Made by a program: the position numbers and the translations under genes. A stretch of 44,123 nucleotides of DNA from Flavobacteriales bacterium (GTDB taxonomy: Bacteria > Bacteroidota > Bacteroidia > Flavobacteriales_D > Sanyastnellaceae), in the NCBI GenBank assembly GCA_029242765.1, contig JAQWTJ010000071.1:1-44123 (forward strand), read 5' to 3'. Positions within the stretch are counted from its first letter, which is position 1. Each line of letters begins with the position of its first letter. Shown here piece after piece: positions 33,806-44,123 of this stretch. The notes under the pieces were generated by a model, which searched no databases, was not told the DNA's origin, and worked only from the letters and a program-made list of their open reading frames with translations.

Positions 33806-34623
33806 AAGGCGCTTGGTTGGGATGACTGCAGGCCATCGCTGTGAATGACCAGTCCATCGTATCCGAATTGCACCCCATCGGGCAACTCCTGCGACACCTC
33901 TGCGTGCAACCCCATCAAATGGCTGATATGTGTGAGATAGGCGCGGGACGGTTTCAGCTCCTCAATGACACTAAGCGCCTGTTCAAGATTGAAATGGCTG
34001 ATATGCGCCTTCTTTCGCAGGGCATTGATGACAAGCACATCCATTCCTTGCAACCGCTCCCAGGCCTCAGGTGTCAAATGGCTCGCATCAGTGATATACG
34101 CCACGTCCTCAATGCGAAAGCCAACCACCGGCAAGTTCAAGTGGCGCACAGGGATAGGCGTGACCTCCACGCCGGCCACCGAAAATGGCGCGTCCGTGAT
34201 GGTGTGCATCTCGAGCTGCGGGATGCCCGGGTACCCCTCGCCGCTGAAAGCGTAGTGAAATTCACGATTTAGCGCTTCTTGGACACGCTCCGAAGCATAC
34301 AAGTCAATGGCACTCTTCTGCTTAAAGTTGAAGGCGCGCACATCGTCCAGGCCGGCCACGTGGTCTTTATGCTCATGAGTGAACAGGACGGCGTCAACAT
34401 TTGAGACCTTTTCGCGCAACATCTGCTGGCGAAAATCTGGGCCAGTGTCCACGATGAATCGACGGACATCACTTGAATTGGATTCACAAGAAACCTCATA
34501 CATCGCACTGGTTCTCAGCCGCTTGTCCATGGCGTCGGCCGAGGCGCAAACCGTGCAATCACAAGTGATTACAGGCACACCCTGAGAGGTTCCCGTTCCT
34601 AGAAGTGTCAGTGTCACCGCCAT
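33802..34623 (-). CDS. PhnP-like MBL-fold phosphodiesterase
   Basis: A 273-residue MBL-fold protein. Start LTLLGTGTSQGVPVI followed by CDCTVC (C21, C23, C26), a structural-zinc motif as in PhnP, then the catalytic metal motif THEHKDHVAG (H83, H85, D87, H88), YITDASHL and HISHLMG. PhnP hydrolyses cyclic ribose phosphates, and relatives act on other cyclic phosphates or RNA ends; the real substrate is unknown. The open frame extends 44 codons upstream across a TACCTTTG box, so ATG 34623 is chosen. It heads a tightly overlapped chain with the acyltransferase and rarA, despite no obvious common function. Confidence 0.87.
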   Translation of the reverse strand: MAVTLTLLGTGTSQGVPVITCDCTVCASADAMDKRLRTSAMYEVSCESNSSDVRRFIVDTGPDFRQQMLREKVSNVDAVLFTHEHKDHVAGLDDVRAFNFKQKSAIDLYASERVQEALNREFHYAFSGEGYPGIPQLEMHTITDAPFSVAGVEVTPIPVRHLNLPVVGFRIEDVAYITDASHLTPEAWERLQGMDVLVINALRKKAHISHFNLEQALSVIEELKPSRAYLTHISHLMGLHAEVSQELPDGVQFGYDGLVIHSDGLQSSQPSAL

Positions 34624-34629
34624 CGATAT

Positions 34630-34657
34630 CAAAGGTATGCGCAACATACACCGCCAA
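34630..34657 (-). promoter_or_regulatory. Promoter of the PhnP-like gene, near-leaderless
   Basis: Minus strand: TTG (34657-34655), 17 bases, TACCTTTG (34637-34630), six bases, ATG 34623. The predicted start of transcription is within about 2-3 nt of the start codon. Confidence 0.6.
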
Positions 34658-34672
34658 CTCATCCATATGCGG

Positions 34673-34680
34673 TACTTTTG
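34673..34680 (+). promoter_or_regulatory. -7 promoter box of the 492-residue protein gene
   Basis: TACTTTTG, a full TAnnTTTG match, divergent from the PhnP-like promoter 35 bp away. It implies the start codon lies downstream of about 34685, ruling out the ATG codons at 34637 and 34667. No TTG was found at 17-19 bp. Confidence 0.5.
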
Positions 34681-34699
34681 TAAAGCAAATTCAGCTAAC

Positions 34700-36175
34700 G
34701 TGGACTCAAATCGCGTCGTGCTCTCGGCCAAGCAAAAGGCCTTGCGCATTAACATGAATCACGATCTGTACGGCACCTTCGCCGAGATTGGAGCCGGTCA
34801 AGAGGTGGTACGCCACTTTTTTCGGGCCGGTGGAGCATCGGGCACCATTGCCAAGACCATTTCCGCCTACGACAAGGATTTCTCAGACGCTATTTACGGA
34901 AGCGATGACAACATCCGATACGTCTGTGAGCCGCGTCTTCAGCGGATGCTTGATCACGAGTACCAACTGATTGAAGAGCGCCTGCATCGCGATAAGCACC
35001 CGAGTAAAAAGTTCTTCGCCTTCTCCAACACCGTGGCGACGATCAACTACCATAAAACGATCGAAGGGCACGGCTGGTTTGGCTTGCGCTTTCAAACTGA
35101 GCCGGGACGTCCGCCCAACACCGTCATTGTCCACGCCCGCTGCCACGAAACTGACGCTCTGCAGCAGCAAGCGAGCATCGGCATCTTGGGCGTCAACCTC
35201 ATCTACGGCTGCCTCTTTTTTCACAAGCAGCCCAACGACTTGTTGCTCTCGCTGTACGACGAGTTGACCACCGACCAAATTGAGATCGACACCATTCATA
35301 TGGACGGGCCTGATTTCGAACAGGTCGACAACCGCCTGATGTCATTGCAGCTCGTCAAGTACGGCATGACCGACGCCGTGATCTTTTCGCCCGACGGGAG
35401 AAACCGCCAAGCTGCAGACGTGTTGTACAAGAAGAACATCCTGGCCATCCGCGGGAGCTTTCGTCCTGTAACCAAGGTCAACCTTGACATGGTGAGTCGT
35501 GGATTATCTGCCTTCACAGCTGAAAAAAAGGTGGACCCCGAAAATGTGCAGGTCCTGTTTGAAATCACGTTGAACAACCTCAAAACGGACGGTGACATCG
35601 ACGAGAAGGACTTCTTGGACCGTGCAGACATCTTGTGCTCACTGGGCCAAACCGTGCTCATTTCAAACTTCCAACTCTACTACAACCTCATCGAGTATTT
35701 CTCGCGTTACACCCGAAAACGAATGGCTGTGGTTTTGGGAGGCAACGCCTTGGTCGACCTATTCAACGAGCGCTATTACCGCGACATGAACGGCGGCATT
35801 CTCGAGGCCTTCGGCATCATGTTCTCCCGTGACTTGAAAGTGTACATGTACCCTTGGCACGACAACAAATCCCAGACCTTGGTCACCACGGCCAATGCCC
35901 CCATTCACCCCCGCATCAAGCCGCTTTACGACTACTTGATTTTCAACAAACGGGTATCCGATTTGGATTCCGAGAGCTTAGAAATCCTCGATATCTATTC
36001 AAAGAAGGTCTTGAACATGATTCGCAATGGGGTTGAAGGTTGGGAAGACATGGTGCCTCACGAAGTGGATGAAATCATCAAGTCAAAGCACTTATTCGGC
36101 TACACCAACGGGCAGACCAATGGAGCGGCACAAGGTGCTGTCGAGGGAGATGGCGACTTCACGCAGTTCAACTGA
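34700..36175 (+). CDS. Large conserved protein of unknown function
   Basis: I do not recognise a domain with a known activity. From a GTG at 34700 it is about 492 residues; a GTG at 34718 (VLSAKQKALRIN) or the ATG at 34754 (MNHDLYGTFAEIG) are alternatives. The in-frame ATGs at 34637 and 34667 lie before the promoter box. Notable segments: FAEIGAGQEVVRHFFRAGGASGT near the N-terminus, SAYDKDFSDAIYG, FQLYYNLIEYFSRYTRKRM, NALVDLFNERYYRD and a low-complexity acidic tail (NGQTNGAAQGAVEGDGDFTQFN). It has no signal peptide or membrane helices, so it is cytosolic. The motif-rich N-terminus looks strongly conserved. Similar proteins seem to carry unreliable automatic names, so I give none. Confidence 0.75.
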   Translation: MDSNRVVLSAKQKALRINMNHDLYGTFAEIGAGQEVVRHFFRAGGASGTIAKTISAYDKDFSDAIYGSDDNIRYVCEPRLQRMLDHEYQLIEERLHRDKHPSKKFFAFSNTVATINYHKTIEGHGWFGLRFQTEPGRPPNTVIVHARCHETDALQQQASIGILGVNLIYGCLFFHKQPNDLLLSLYDELTTDQIEIDTIHMDGPDFEQVDNRLMSLQLVKYGMTDAVIFSPDGRNRQAADVLYKKNILAIRGSFRPVTKVNLDMVSRGLSAFTAEKKVDPENVQVLFEITLNNLKTDGDIDEKDFLDRADILCSLGQTVLISNFQLYYNLIEYFSRYTRKRMAVVLGGNALVDLFNERYYRDMNGGILEAFGIMFSRDLKVYMYPWHDNKSQTLVTTANAPIHPRIKPLYDYLIFNKRVSDLDSESLEILDIYSKKVLNMIRNGVEGWEDMVPHEVDEIIKSKHLFGYTNGQTNGAAQGAVEGDGDFTQFN

Positions 36176-36226
36176 GTACTGCTCGCCACCAAGTCACAAA
36201 CGCGGCAACAAACCCGCAAACAACGA

Positions 36227-36255
36227 AAAAGCCGCCCCAAAAAGGAGCGGCTTTT
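36227..36255. terminator. Bidirectional Rho-independent terminator
   Basis: AAAAGCCGC (36227-36235) pairs perfectly with GCGGCTTTT (36247-36255). T-rich tracts follow on both strands (TTTTCTATTTCT on plus, TTTTTCG on minus). It separates the convergent 492-residue protein gene and rpoC, and should end both transcripts. The remaining ~120 bases of this gap hold no gene except the out-of-frame rpoC tail described in the findings. Confidence 0.8.
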
Positions 36256-36326
36256 CTATTTCTAAGCTCTTGCGAGTCGGTGGATTCCCAGCTTACTCAG
36301 CAACAGGCTCTGTCGCCTCAGATTCC

Positions 36327-39300
36327 TCAGACGCACTCAATATCCGGTGCATCTTTCAAAGCGAGCAGCTTGTCATACTCTTCCTGAGAGCCCACAATCA
36401 TATCGTGCCAACGGCGCATTCCTGTTCCAGCCGGAATCAGGTGACCCACAATCACATTTTCCTTCAAACCGAGGAGTGTGTCTTCTTTTGCTCCCACAGC
36501 CGCTTCGTTCAACACCTTGGTCGTCTCCTGGAAGGATGCGGCCGAAATGAAGGACTTGGTCTGCAACGAGGCCCGCGTGATGCCTTGCAAAAGTGGACGA
36601 GCTGTCGATGAAACCGCCGGGCGGCCTTCAATCAATTTCACATCCTTGCGGCGCAAAATGCTGTTCTCATCACGGAGCTTCCGAGCCGAGATCATCTCAC
36701 CGGCCTGGTACTCCGTACTGTCACCAGCATCTTCGATATACACCATGCCGAACATCCGATCGTTCTCGTCCATAAAGTCGTGCTTCTCGATGAATTGCTT
36801 TTCTAGGAACTTCGTATCACCGGCGTCTTCAATCACCACCTTCTTCATCATCTGACGAACGATGACCTCGAAGTGCTTGTCGTTGATCTTCACACCTTGC
36901 AAGCGGTACACTTCCTGTATCTCATTGACCAAGTACTCTTGCACTGCAGTCGGCCCTTGAATTGCCAAAATGTCCGCAGGGGTAATCGCTCCGTCTGACA
37001 TAGGCATGCCCGCCTTGACAAAGTCGTTCTCCTGCACCAAAATGTGCTTGGCCAATGGCACCAGATACTTGCGCTTCTCTCCGATACGCGACTCGACAAT
37101 GATCTCACGGTTACCGCGCTTAATCTTGCCATAGCTCACAATGCCGTCCACCTCCGAAACCACAGCAGGGTTCGATGGGTTCCGTGCCTCAAAGAGCTCG
37201 GTCACACGAGGAAGACCTCCCGTAATATCACCAGACTTACCGGCAACACGTGGAATCTTTGCAAGAATCAAACCGGTGGTCACTTTTTGGCCTTCTTCAA
37301 CGCTCACGTGAGCGCCCACAGGCAGAGAGTACGTTTTCAGCACTTCTTTCTTAGGTCCCACAATGCGAATCTCCGGGTTCTTCTTCTTGTCCTTCGTCTC
37401 GGTAATCACGATCTCGCGGAAACCGGTCTGCTCATCCAACTCCTCGCGGAAGGTCAAGCCCTCCTCAACGTGCTCAAAAGAAACCTTTCCAGCTTCCTCC
37501 GAAATGATGGCATTGTTGTAGGGGTCCCACGTGCAAACCAAATCGTTCTTCTTGATCTTCTTGCCGGACTTGATGTTCAGTACCGATCCGTATGGAAGGT
37601 TGGTTGATGATAGCGTGATGCCAATCTCAGGATCGATGACCTTGAACTCCGTTGAACGCGAAACCACAACCGTCTCCATCTCACCATCAGGCGTGGTGCG
37701 CTGCACTGAGCGCAAGTCTTCCAACTCGATGATGCCGTCGTGCTTAGCACGGATTTCATTCTCGTCCGAAATCTTCGAAGCCGTACCCCCTACGTGGAAG
37801 GTACGCAGGGTCAACTGCGTTCCAGGCTCACCGATCGACTGTGCAGCAATCACGCCCACAGCTTCACCAGCTTGCACCTGCTTGTTCGTAGACAAAGCAC
37901 GACCGTAACACTTGGCACAAACGCCCTTGCGCGACTCACAGGTCAGCACCGAACGGATTTCCACTTCGTCGATACCGGCCGCCTCAATCGCACGCGCTGC
38001 AGCATTGGTGATTTCGTCGCCACCGGCCACAATCAACTCTCCTTTCTCGTCTGCAACATCGGTCAAAGCCGTCCGGCCTTCGATGCGCTCGGCGAGCGAC
38101 TCCACGATCTCGTCGTTTTTCGTCAGGGCCTTGCAGTGCAAACCTCGAATGGTTTCACAGTCAGGTATTCGAACGATCACATCCTGGGCCACATCAACCA
38201 AACGACGCGTCAAGTAACCGGCGTCAGCTGTTTTCAAGGCCGTGTCGGCTAGACCCTTACGGGCACCGTGCGTCGAAATGAAGTACTCCAAAATTGAGAG
38301 GCCCTCCTTGAAGTTCGAAAGAATCGGATTCTCAATGATGTCCTGTCCACCCATCGCACTGGATTTCTGTGGCTTGGCCATCAGACCCCGCATACCAGAA
38401 AGCTGACGAATCTGCTCCTTCGATCCACGCGCACCTGAGTGCATCATCATGTAAATCGAGTTGAAACCTTGATTGTCTGATTCCAGACGGTCCATCAAGA
38501 TGTTCGTCAACCGCGAGTTGGTATGCGTCCAGATGTCAATAATCTGGTTGTACCGCTCGTTGTTGGTGATCAAACCCATGTTGTAGTTGTCCATCACCTC
38601 GCCCACGCGATCGTTGGCCCCCTCCACGAGCTTGACTTTCTCCTCAGGAATGATAATGTCATTCAAGTTGAAGGACAGTCCACCTTTGTAGGCCATCGTA
38701 AATCCGAGGTGCTTAACATCGTCCAAGAAGGCTGCTGTGCGGGGCACACCCACTTCACGCAACACATTGGAAATGATCTCACGAAGCGACTTTTTCGTCA
38801 ACAACTCGTTCACAAAACCGACCTCGCTTGGCACCACAGCATTGAACAACACCCGGCCCACCGTCGTCTCGATGATTGAGCGGTCACCGGTGTGATCCGT
38901 CCAACGCACCTTGATATGTGCGTGGAGCTCCACGAGCCCCTCGTTGTGAGCAATGGTCACCTCTTCAGGGCTCCCGAAGGTCATGCCTTCACCCTTCATC
39001 TTGCGTGTCTCATCCGAAACACGGCCTTTGGTCATATAGTACAGTCCCAACACCATGTCCTGCGAAGGCACCGTAATCGGTGCTCCATTGGCCGGATTGA
39101 GAATATTATGCGACGCGAGCATCAACAACTGCGCTTCAAGCACAGCTGCCGGACCAAGCGGCAAGTGAACAGCCATCTGGTCGCCGTCAAAGTCAGCGTT
39201 AAAGGCCGTACAAGCAAGAGGGTGCAGCTGCAAAGCCTTGCCCTCGATCATCTTCGGCTGGAAGGCCTGAATGCCGAGACTGTGGAGCGTAGGGGCCCGA

Positions 39301-40622
39301 TTCAGCAAGACCGGGTGGCCGCGCATCACGTTTTCCAGAATATCCCACACCACGGGCTCTTTAGCGTCCACAATCTTCTTGGCGGACTTGACCGTCTTGA
39401 CAATTCCACGCTCAATCATCTTGCGGATGATAAAGGGCTTGTAGAGCTCAGCCGCCATGTTTTTCGGCATACCGCACTCGTGCATCTTCAAGGTCGGTCC
39501 GACCACAATAACAGAACGAGCCGAGTAGTCCACACGCTTACCCAAAAGGTTCTGGCGGAAACGACCCTGCTTGCCTTTCAAGCTGTCTGAGAGCGACTTG
39601 AGCGGGCGATTGCTCTCCGTTTTCACGGCGCTTGACTTGCGGCTGTTGTCAAACAAGCTGTCCACAGCCTCTTGCAACATCCGCTTCTCATTGCGCAAAA
39701 TCACATCTGGCGCTTTGATGCTGATCAAGCGCTTCAAACGGTTGTTGCGAATAATCACACGACGGTACAAATCATTCAAGTCCGACGTTGCAAAGCGACC
39801 ACCATCGAGCGGCACCAAGGGGCGCAACTCGGGCGGAATCACAGGCACCACCTTGACAATCATCCACTCAGGACGGTTCTCAACACGCGTCTGCGAATCA
39901 CGGACGGCCTCCACCACCTGCAAACGCTTCAAGGCCTCGTTCTTCCGCTGCTGCGAAGTCTCGGTGTTGGCCTTGTGGCGCAACTCGTTGCTCAAACTCT
40001 TCAGCTCCAAGTTTCCGAGCATGTCATACAGCGCATCCGCACCCATCTTGGCGATGAACTTGTTCGGGTCCTTGTCGTCGAGGTACTGGTTCTCCTTCGG
40101 AAGCGTCTCAAGAATATCGAGGTACTCCTCTTCCGTCAAGAACTCGTTCTTCTCCAACTCCTCACCCTCTGCTTTCACAGCGACACCGGCCTGGATGACT
40201 ACGTAACGCTCATAATAGATGATCTGATCGAGCTTCTTCGTGGGCAAGCCCAAGAGGTAACCTATCTTGTTCGGAAGACTCCGGAAATACCAAATGTGAG
40301 CAACGGGGATCACAAGCTGAATGTGTCCCATGCGCTCGCGCCGGACCTTCTTCTCTGTCACCTCTACTCCACAGCGGTCGCAAACGATCCCCTTGTAGCG
40401 GATGCGCTTGTACTTCCCGCAGTGGCACTCATAATCTTTGGTCGGACCGAAAATCCGCTCACAAAACAAGCCATCGCGTTCCGGCTTGTACGTCCGGTAG
40501 TTGATGGTTTCTGGCTTGAGGACCTCCCCTTTGGAGTTGCCCAAAATCTCCTCAGGTGAAGAGAGTGAAATGCGAATCTTTGAAAAGTCGCTCGAGAGCC
40601 GTGGGGTCTTATTGTGGGTCAT
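36327..40622 (-). CDS. rpoC: RNA polymerase beta' subunit RpoC
   Basis: The 1431-residue beta' subunit. Zinc ribbon with C66, C68, C81 and C84; the catalytic loop NADFDGDQ (D477, D479, D481) binding the active-site magnesium; bridge and trigger-loop regions around [19 protein letters not shown]; and a C-terminal region ending in …DAPDIECV. It follows rpoB by 32 bp. The stop is TGA at 36327-36329. Directly after it, the +1 frame encodes [11 protein letters not shown] and then TAA at 36293-36295, an acidic tail that looks like a lost or shifted C-terminus. Confidence 0.98.
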   Translation of the reverse strand: MTHNKTPRLSSDFSKIRISLSSPEEILGNSKGEVLKPETINYRTYKPERDGLFCERIFGPTKDYECHCGKYKRIRYKGIVCDRCGVEVTEKKVRRERMGHIQLVIPVAHIWYFRSLPNKIGYLLGLPTKKLDQIIYYERYVVIQAGVAVKAEGEELEKNEFLTEEEYLDILETLPKENQYLDDKDPNKFIAKMGADALYDMLGNLELKSLSNELRHKANTETSQQRKNEALKRLQVVEAVRDSQTRVENRPEWMIVKVVPVIPPELRPLVPLDGGRFATSDLNDLYRRVIIRNNRLKRLISIKAPDVILRNEKRMLQEAVDSLFDNSRKSSAVKTESNRPLKSLSDSLKGKQGRFRQNLLGKRVDYSARSVIVVGPTLKMHECGMPKNMAAELYKPFIIRKMIERGIVKTVKSAKKIVDAKEPVVWDILENVMRGHPVLLNRAPTLHSLGIQAFQPKMIEGKALQLHPLACTAFNADFDGDQMAVHLPLGPAAVLEAQLLMLASHNILNPANGAPITVPSQDMVLGLYYMTKGRVSDETRKMKGEGMTFGSPEEVTIAHNEGLVELHAHIKVRWTDHTGDRSIIETTVGRVLFNAVVPSEVGFVNELLTKKSLREIISNVLREVGVPRTAAFLDDVKHLGFTMAYKGGLSFNLNDIIIPEEKVKLVEGANDRVGEVMDNYNMGLITNNERYNQIIDIWTHTNSRLTNILMDRLESDNQGFNSIYMMMHSGARGSKEQIRQLSGMRGLMAKPQKSSAMGGQDIIENPILSNFKEGLSILEYFISTHGARKGLADTALKTADAGYLTRRLVDVAQDVIVRIPDCETIRGLHCKALTKNDEIVESLAERIEGRTALTDVADEKGELIVAGGDEITNAAARAIEAAGIDEVEIRSVLTCESRKGVCAKCYGRALSTNKQVQAGEAVGVIAAQSIGEPGTQLTLRTFHVGGTASKISDENEIRAKHDGIIELEDLRSVQRTTPDGEMETVVVSRSTEFKVIDPEIGITLSSTNLPYGSVLNIKSGKKIKKNDLVCTWDPYNNAIISEEAGKVSFEHVEEGLTFREELDEQTGFREIVITETKDKKKNPEIRIVGPKKEVLKTYSLPVGAHVSVEEGQKVTTGLILAKIPRVAGKSGDITGGLPRVTELFEARNPSNPAVVSEVDGIVSYGKIKRGNREIIVESRIGEKRKYLVPLAKHILVQENDFVKAGMPMSDGAITPADILAIQGPTAVQEYLVNEIQEVYRLQGVKINDKHFEVIVRQMMKKVVIEDAGDTKFLEKQFIEKHDFMDENDRMFGMVYIEDAGDSTEYQAGEMISARKLRDENSILRRKDVKLIEGRPAVSSTARPLLQGITRASLQTKSFISAASFQETTKVLNEAAVGAKEDTLLGLKENVIVGHLIPAGTGMRRWHDMIVGSQEEYDKLLALKDAPDIECV

Positions 40623-40654
40623 TCTTACAGGTATTAATGGGTGAAAATGTGGGA

Positions 40655-43600
40655 TCAGTCGTTCGATTTCTCGAGTGATACAGTCAATCCCAATCCACGT
40701 AGCTCGTGCATCAGTACGTTGAACGATTCCGGAATGCCCGGTGTAGGCATCGGATCTCCTTTGACGATGGCTTCGTAGGCCTTAGCTCGGCCAACCACGT
40801 CATCAGATTTAACGGTCAAAATCTCCTGGAGGATGTGCGAAGCACCGAATGCCTCAAGCGCCCAAACCTCCATCTCTCCAAAGCGCTGTCCACCGAACTG
40901 AGCCTTACCACCAAGCGGCTGCTGGGTGATGAGCGAGTACGGTCCAATTGAACGCGCGTGCATCTTGTCATCCACCATGTGGCTCAGCTTGATCATGTAG
41001 ATCACGCCCACCGTGGCTGGCTGGTCAAAACGTTGCCCTGTCTCACCATCGAACAGGTGGGTCACGCCGAAGCGCGGCACACCGGCCTCGTCTGTGATTT
41101 CCGTGATCTGGTCGATCGAAGCTCCGTCAAAAATTGGCGTGGCGTACTTGATGCCGTTCTTCTGACCGGCCCATCCGAGCACCGTCTCGTAGATCTGGCC
41201 GAGATTCATCCGTGAAGGCACACCAAGCGGATTTAGCACGATGTCCACAGGCGTCCCGTCCTCGAGGAACGGCATATCTTCTTGGCGGACAATCCGAGCA
41301 ACAATACCCTTGTTACCGTGGCGACCAGCCATCTTATCACCAACCTTAAGCTTGCGCTTATTGGCGATAAAGACTTTTGCCAATTTCACAATTCCCGTAG
41401 GCAACTCGTCACCCACAGTCACCTGGAACTTCATACGCTTGTACTTGCCCAGCAGGTCGTTGAACTTCAAATTGTAGTTGTGCACCACGCGCTTGGCCAA
41501 GTCGTTTTGTGCCTGATCACGCGTCCAGCCGTCTGTATTGACAATCGAAAAGTCCAGGGTTTGCAGCGCACGCATGGTGAACTTCACCCCTTTCTTAATT
41601 TGTTCTTCCTTGAAGTAGTTGAACACGCCTTGCGAGGTCTTCGAACCGACAACCTTCATCAATTTTTCAATCAGAACCTTACGCAACACGGACGCTTCTT
41701 TGTCAAATTCACCGTCGATACGCTCGATGATGGCCTTGTCGGCAACTTTTGACTGGCGATCCTTGACCGCACGGGAGAATAACTTCTTGTCGATCACCAC
41801 ACCGCGAGCACTTGGAGACATCTTCAACGATGCGTCCTTCACATCCCCAGCCTTGTCGCCAAAAATGGCGCGCAACAGTTTTTCCTCCGGGCTCGGGTTG
41901 CTCTCACCTTTCGGCGTGATCTTGCCAATTAGGATGTCGCCGTCCGCCACATGGGCACCGATGCGAATCAAACCGTTTTCATCGAGATCCTTGGTCGCTT
42001 CCTCGCTCACATTTGGAATGTCAGAGGTCAATTCCTCGGTTCCACGCTTGGTGTCACGCACTTCAAGCGACTGCTCGGTGACGTGCATTGACGTGAACAC
42101 ATCCTCGCGCACCACGCGCTCAGAAATCACAATCGCATCCTCAAAGTTGTACCCTTTCCAAGGCATGAAGGCCACCTTCATGTTCTGTCCAAGGGCCAAT
42201 TCCCCGTCATGCGTAGAGTAGCCCTCCACCATGACATCGCCCTTTTGGACGCGCTGGCCCACCGTCACGACAGGACGGAGGTTCATGCAAGTGCCTTGGT
42301 TGGTTTTAGAAAACTTGGACACCTCGTACACCACCAAATCATCATCGAAAGAGACCAATTGGTCGTCCTCGCTCATGATGTAGCGCACCTTGATCTCGTC
42401 AGCATCCACATACTCCACCGTTCCATCGCCTTCGGCGGTCATCAGCACACGCGAGTCGCGCGCGACCAAGGCCTCAAGGCCTGTTCCCACGATAGGAGAA
42501 TCCGGCTTCATCAACGGCACCGCCTGACGCATCATGTTTGATCCCATCAAGGCGCGGTTGGCATCGTCGTTCTCCAAGAAAGGAATCAGCGAGGCCGCAA
42601 TCGAAGCAATCTGGTTCGGTGCGACGTCCACGTACTTAATCTTGTCAGGCTCGACCAGCGGGAAGTCCCCCGTCAAACGCGCCTTGATGATGTCCTTTGT
42701 GAAGCCACCCTTGTCGTTAAGTCCCACCGTAGCCTGAGCAATGATGGCATTTTCCTCTTCTTCTGCGCTGAGGTAGGTTACACCTTCCTCACCGGATTGG
42801 ACCACACCCTCTTCAACTCTGCGGTATGGCGTTTCAATGAATCCGAGGCGGTTCACTTTTGCATAGACGCAAAGCGAACTGATCAGTCCGATGTTCGGCC
42901 CCTCAGGCGTCTCAATCGTACACAAACGCCCGTAGTGGGTGTAGTGCACGTCTCGCACCTCAAAGCCTGCGCGTTCACGCGAAAGACCACCAGGTCCCAG
43001 TGCCGAGATCCGACGCTTGTGCGTCACCTCGCTCAACGGGTTCGTCTGGTACATGAACTGCGACAACTGGTTCGTCCCAAAGAAGCTGTTGATCACTGAG
43101 CTCAATGTCTTGGCGTTGATCAAGTCCGTCGGCGTGAAGACTTCGTTGTCACGCACATTCATACGCTCACGAATTGTCCGAGCCATCCGAGCCAGTCCCA
43201 CACCGAATTGGTTGTGGAGTTGCTCACCCACCGTACGGATACGACGGTTTGACAAGTGGTCAATGTCGTCCACATCTGACTTCGAGTTCACCAAATCAAT
43301 CAAGAACTTGATGATGCGAATGATGTCCGGCTTGGTGAGCGTACGGGCTGTCTCGCTCATGTCGAAGCCGAGCTTCCGGTTGATCCGGAATCGTCCAACT
43401 TCACCCAAGTCGTACCTCTGCTCCGAGAAGAACAACTTATCAATCACACCGCGAGCGGTATCGAGATCGGGCGGCTCAGCGTTCCGCAGTTGACGGTAGA
43501 TGTACTCCACAGCCTCCTTCTCCGAGTTCGAAGCGTCCTTCTGTAGAGTATTGTAAATAATAGCGTACTCCGCCTGGTTGACGTCCTCTTTGTGCAAGAT

Positions 43601-44123
43601 GATCGTCTTGGACTTGGAGTCCATAACGAGTTCGATGTGCTCCTTCTCAAGCACAGTCTCACGGTCAAGGACCATCTCGTTCCGTTCGATAGACACCACC
43701 TCACCTGTGTCCTCGTCCACGAAGTCTTCAATCCAAGTGTGCAAAACACGAGCGGCCAATCGACGCCCCAACACGCGCTTCAATCCAGCCTTACTCACCT
43801 TGACCTCTTCGGCCAAGTCGAAAATGCCCAGAATGTCCTTGTCGGACTCGTACCCGATTGCACGCAACAGCGTGGTCACAGGCAACTTCTTCTTCCTGTC
43901 AATGTAGGCGTACATCACCGAGTTGATATCGGTGGCGAACTCGATCCACGAACCGCGGAACGGGATGATTCTAGCCGAGTAGAGCTTTGTACCGTTCGCG
44001 TGTCGGCTCTGTCCGAAGAACACACCCGGGGAGCGGTGGAGCTGGTTTACAATAATCCGCTCAGCGCCGTTCACAACGAACGAACCGCGAGGAGTCATGT
44101 AAGGGATTGTGCCCAAGTACACG
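40655..44123 (-). CDS. rpoB: RNA polymerase beta subunit RpoB, 5'-truncated
   Basis: The frame runs to the right edge of the window, where it begins [21 protein letters not shown]. By comparison with E. coli RpoB roughly the first 115-120 residues are missing. Recognisable parts: [10 protein letters not shown], the rifampicin-pocket region [33 protein letters not shown] (S and H in their usual places; Q-L-S-Q-F-M-Y with tyrosine before Q), PEGPNIGLI, and the C-terminal [24 protein letters not shown] clamp segment. It is followed by rpoC 32 bp downstream, as usual. Confidence 0.98.
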   Translation of the reverse strand, partial: VYLGTIPYMTPRGSFVVNGAERIIVNQLHRSPGVFFGQSRHANGTKLYSARIIPFRGSWIEFATDINSVMYAYIDRKKKLPVTTLLRAIGYESDKDILGIFDLAEEVKVSKAGLKRVLGRRLAARVLHTWIEDFVDEDTGEVVSIERNEMVLDRETVLEKEHIELVMDSKSKTIILHKEDVNQAEYAIIYNTLQKDASNSEKEAVEYIYRQLRNAEPPDLDTARGVIDKLFFSEQRYDLGEVGRFRINRKLGFDMSETARTLTKPDIIRIIKFLIDLVNSKSDVDDIDHLSNRRIRTVGEQLHNQFGVGLARMARTIRERMNVRDNEVFTPTDLINAKTLSSVINSFFGTNQLSQFMYQTNPLSEVTHKRRISALGPGGLSRERAGFEVRDVHYTHYGRLCTIETPEGPNIGLISSLCVYAKVNRLGFIETPYRRVEEGVVQSGEEGVTYLSAEEEENAIIAQATVGLNDKGGFTKDIIKARLTGDFPLVEPDKIKYVDVAPNQIASIAASLIPFLENDDANRALMGSNMMRQAVPLMKPDSPIVGTGLEALVARDSRVLMTAEGDGTVEYVDADEIKVRYIMSEDDQLVSFDDDLVVYEVSKFSKTNQGTCMNLRPVVTVGQRVQKGDVMVEGYSTHDGELALGQNMKVAFMPWKGYNFEDAIVISERVVREDVFTSMHVTEQSLEVRDTKRGTEELTSDIPNVSEEATKDLDENGLIRIGAHVADGDILIGKITPKGESNPSPEEKLLRAIFGDKAGDVKDASLKMSPSARGVVIDKKLFSRAVKDRQSKVADKAIIERIDGEFDKEASVLRKVLIEKLMKVVGSKTSQGVFNYFKEEQIKKGVKFTMRALQTLDFSIVNTDGWTRDQAQNDLAKRVVHNYNLKFNDLLGKYKRMKFQVTVGDELPTGIVKLAKVFIANKRKLKVGDKMAGRHGNKGIVARIVRQEDMPFLEDGTPVDIVLNPLGVPSRMNLGQIYETVLGWAGQKNGIKYATPIFDGASIDQITEITDEAGVPRFGVTHLFDGETGQRFDQPATVGVIYMIKLSHMVDDKMHARSIGPYSLITQQPLGGKAQFGGQRFGEMEVWALEAFGASHILQEILTVKSDDVVGRAKAYEAIVKGDPMPTPGIPESFNVLMHELRGLGLTVSLEKSND

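Noticed and set aside
38892-40559. Long open frames antisense to rpoC (232, 211 and 295 codons)
   Set aside because: They mirror the conserved rpoC sequence and show His/Arg/Gln-rich composition typical of antisense frames. No start signal or family match.

Overview
The window looks like a chromosomal segment of a Bacteroidota bacterium, most likely in or near Flavobacteriales. Three things point this way. Five secreted proteins end in a type IX secretion (T9SS) C-terminal sorting domain with a P-N-P motif. Promoters follow the Bacteroidota form (-7 box TAnnTTTG, occasionally with TTG 16-19 bp upstream). Housekeeping proteins (RpoB/RpoC, PckA, RarA, SmpB) have a Bacteroidota character. I see no insertion sequence, prophage, CRISPR array or integrase. 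Both ends cut genes: a SulP permease on the left and rpoB on the right.

Layout. (1) 1-8.3 kb: SulP permease tail; a secreted GH2 beta-galactosidase divergent from a vSGLT-like sodium/galactose symporter; a two-repeat T9SS protein; a small lipoprotein. (2) 8.3-11.2 kb: sulfate-activation operon transcribed cysC > DUF2061 membrane protein > cysD > cysN, with 4-bp ATGA overlaps. (3) 11.2-11.5 kb: a gene-free stretch full of inverted repeats. (4) 11.5-16.7 kb: purB-ABC exporter operon, divergent MBL hydrolase, pyrD. (5) 16.9-21.5 kb: unknown protein, smpB, an arylsulfotransferase-like T9SS protein, a fasciclin T9SS protein, a crotonase, a DUF551 protein. (6) 21.5-28.4 kb: DUF4359/rsmE/pckA, a lipoprotein coupled to a nine-repeat FG-GAP T9SS protein, mdh. 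(7) 28.5-31.5 kb: MORN-repeat protein coupled to a T9SS subtilase, then tRNA-Thr(CGT). (8) 31.6-36.2 kb: minus-strand chain PhnP-like hydrolase > LpxL-like acyltransferase > rarA > tRNA, divergent from a large uncharacterised protein. (9) 36.3-44.1 kb: rpoB-rpoC.

Functional links. The beta-galactosidase has a signal peptide and the divergent symporter keeps the galactose- and sodium-binding residues of vSGLT. Together they suggest hydrolysis outside the cytoplasm followed by Na+-coupled galactose uptake. cysC/D/N make PAPS, but no PAPS reductase is present here.

The observations most worth checking are: (a) an acidic peptide tail read in the +1 frame directly after the rpoC stop; (b) TAnnTTTG-type boxes ending only 4-7 nt before start codons, implying leaderless or near-leaderless mRNAs; (c) the structured intergenic region at 11.2-11.5 kb; (d) runs of perfect inverted repeats between rarA and tRNA-Thr. 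I did not find a clearly new defence system or biosynthetic cluster. Start codons were moved inward from the longest reading frame for several genes, using homologue-like N-termini, 4-bp overlaps and promoter positions.
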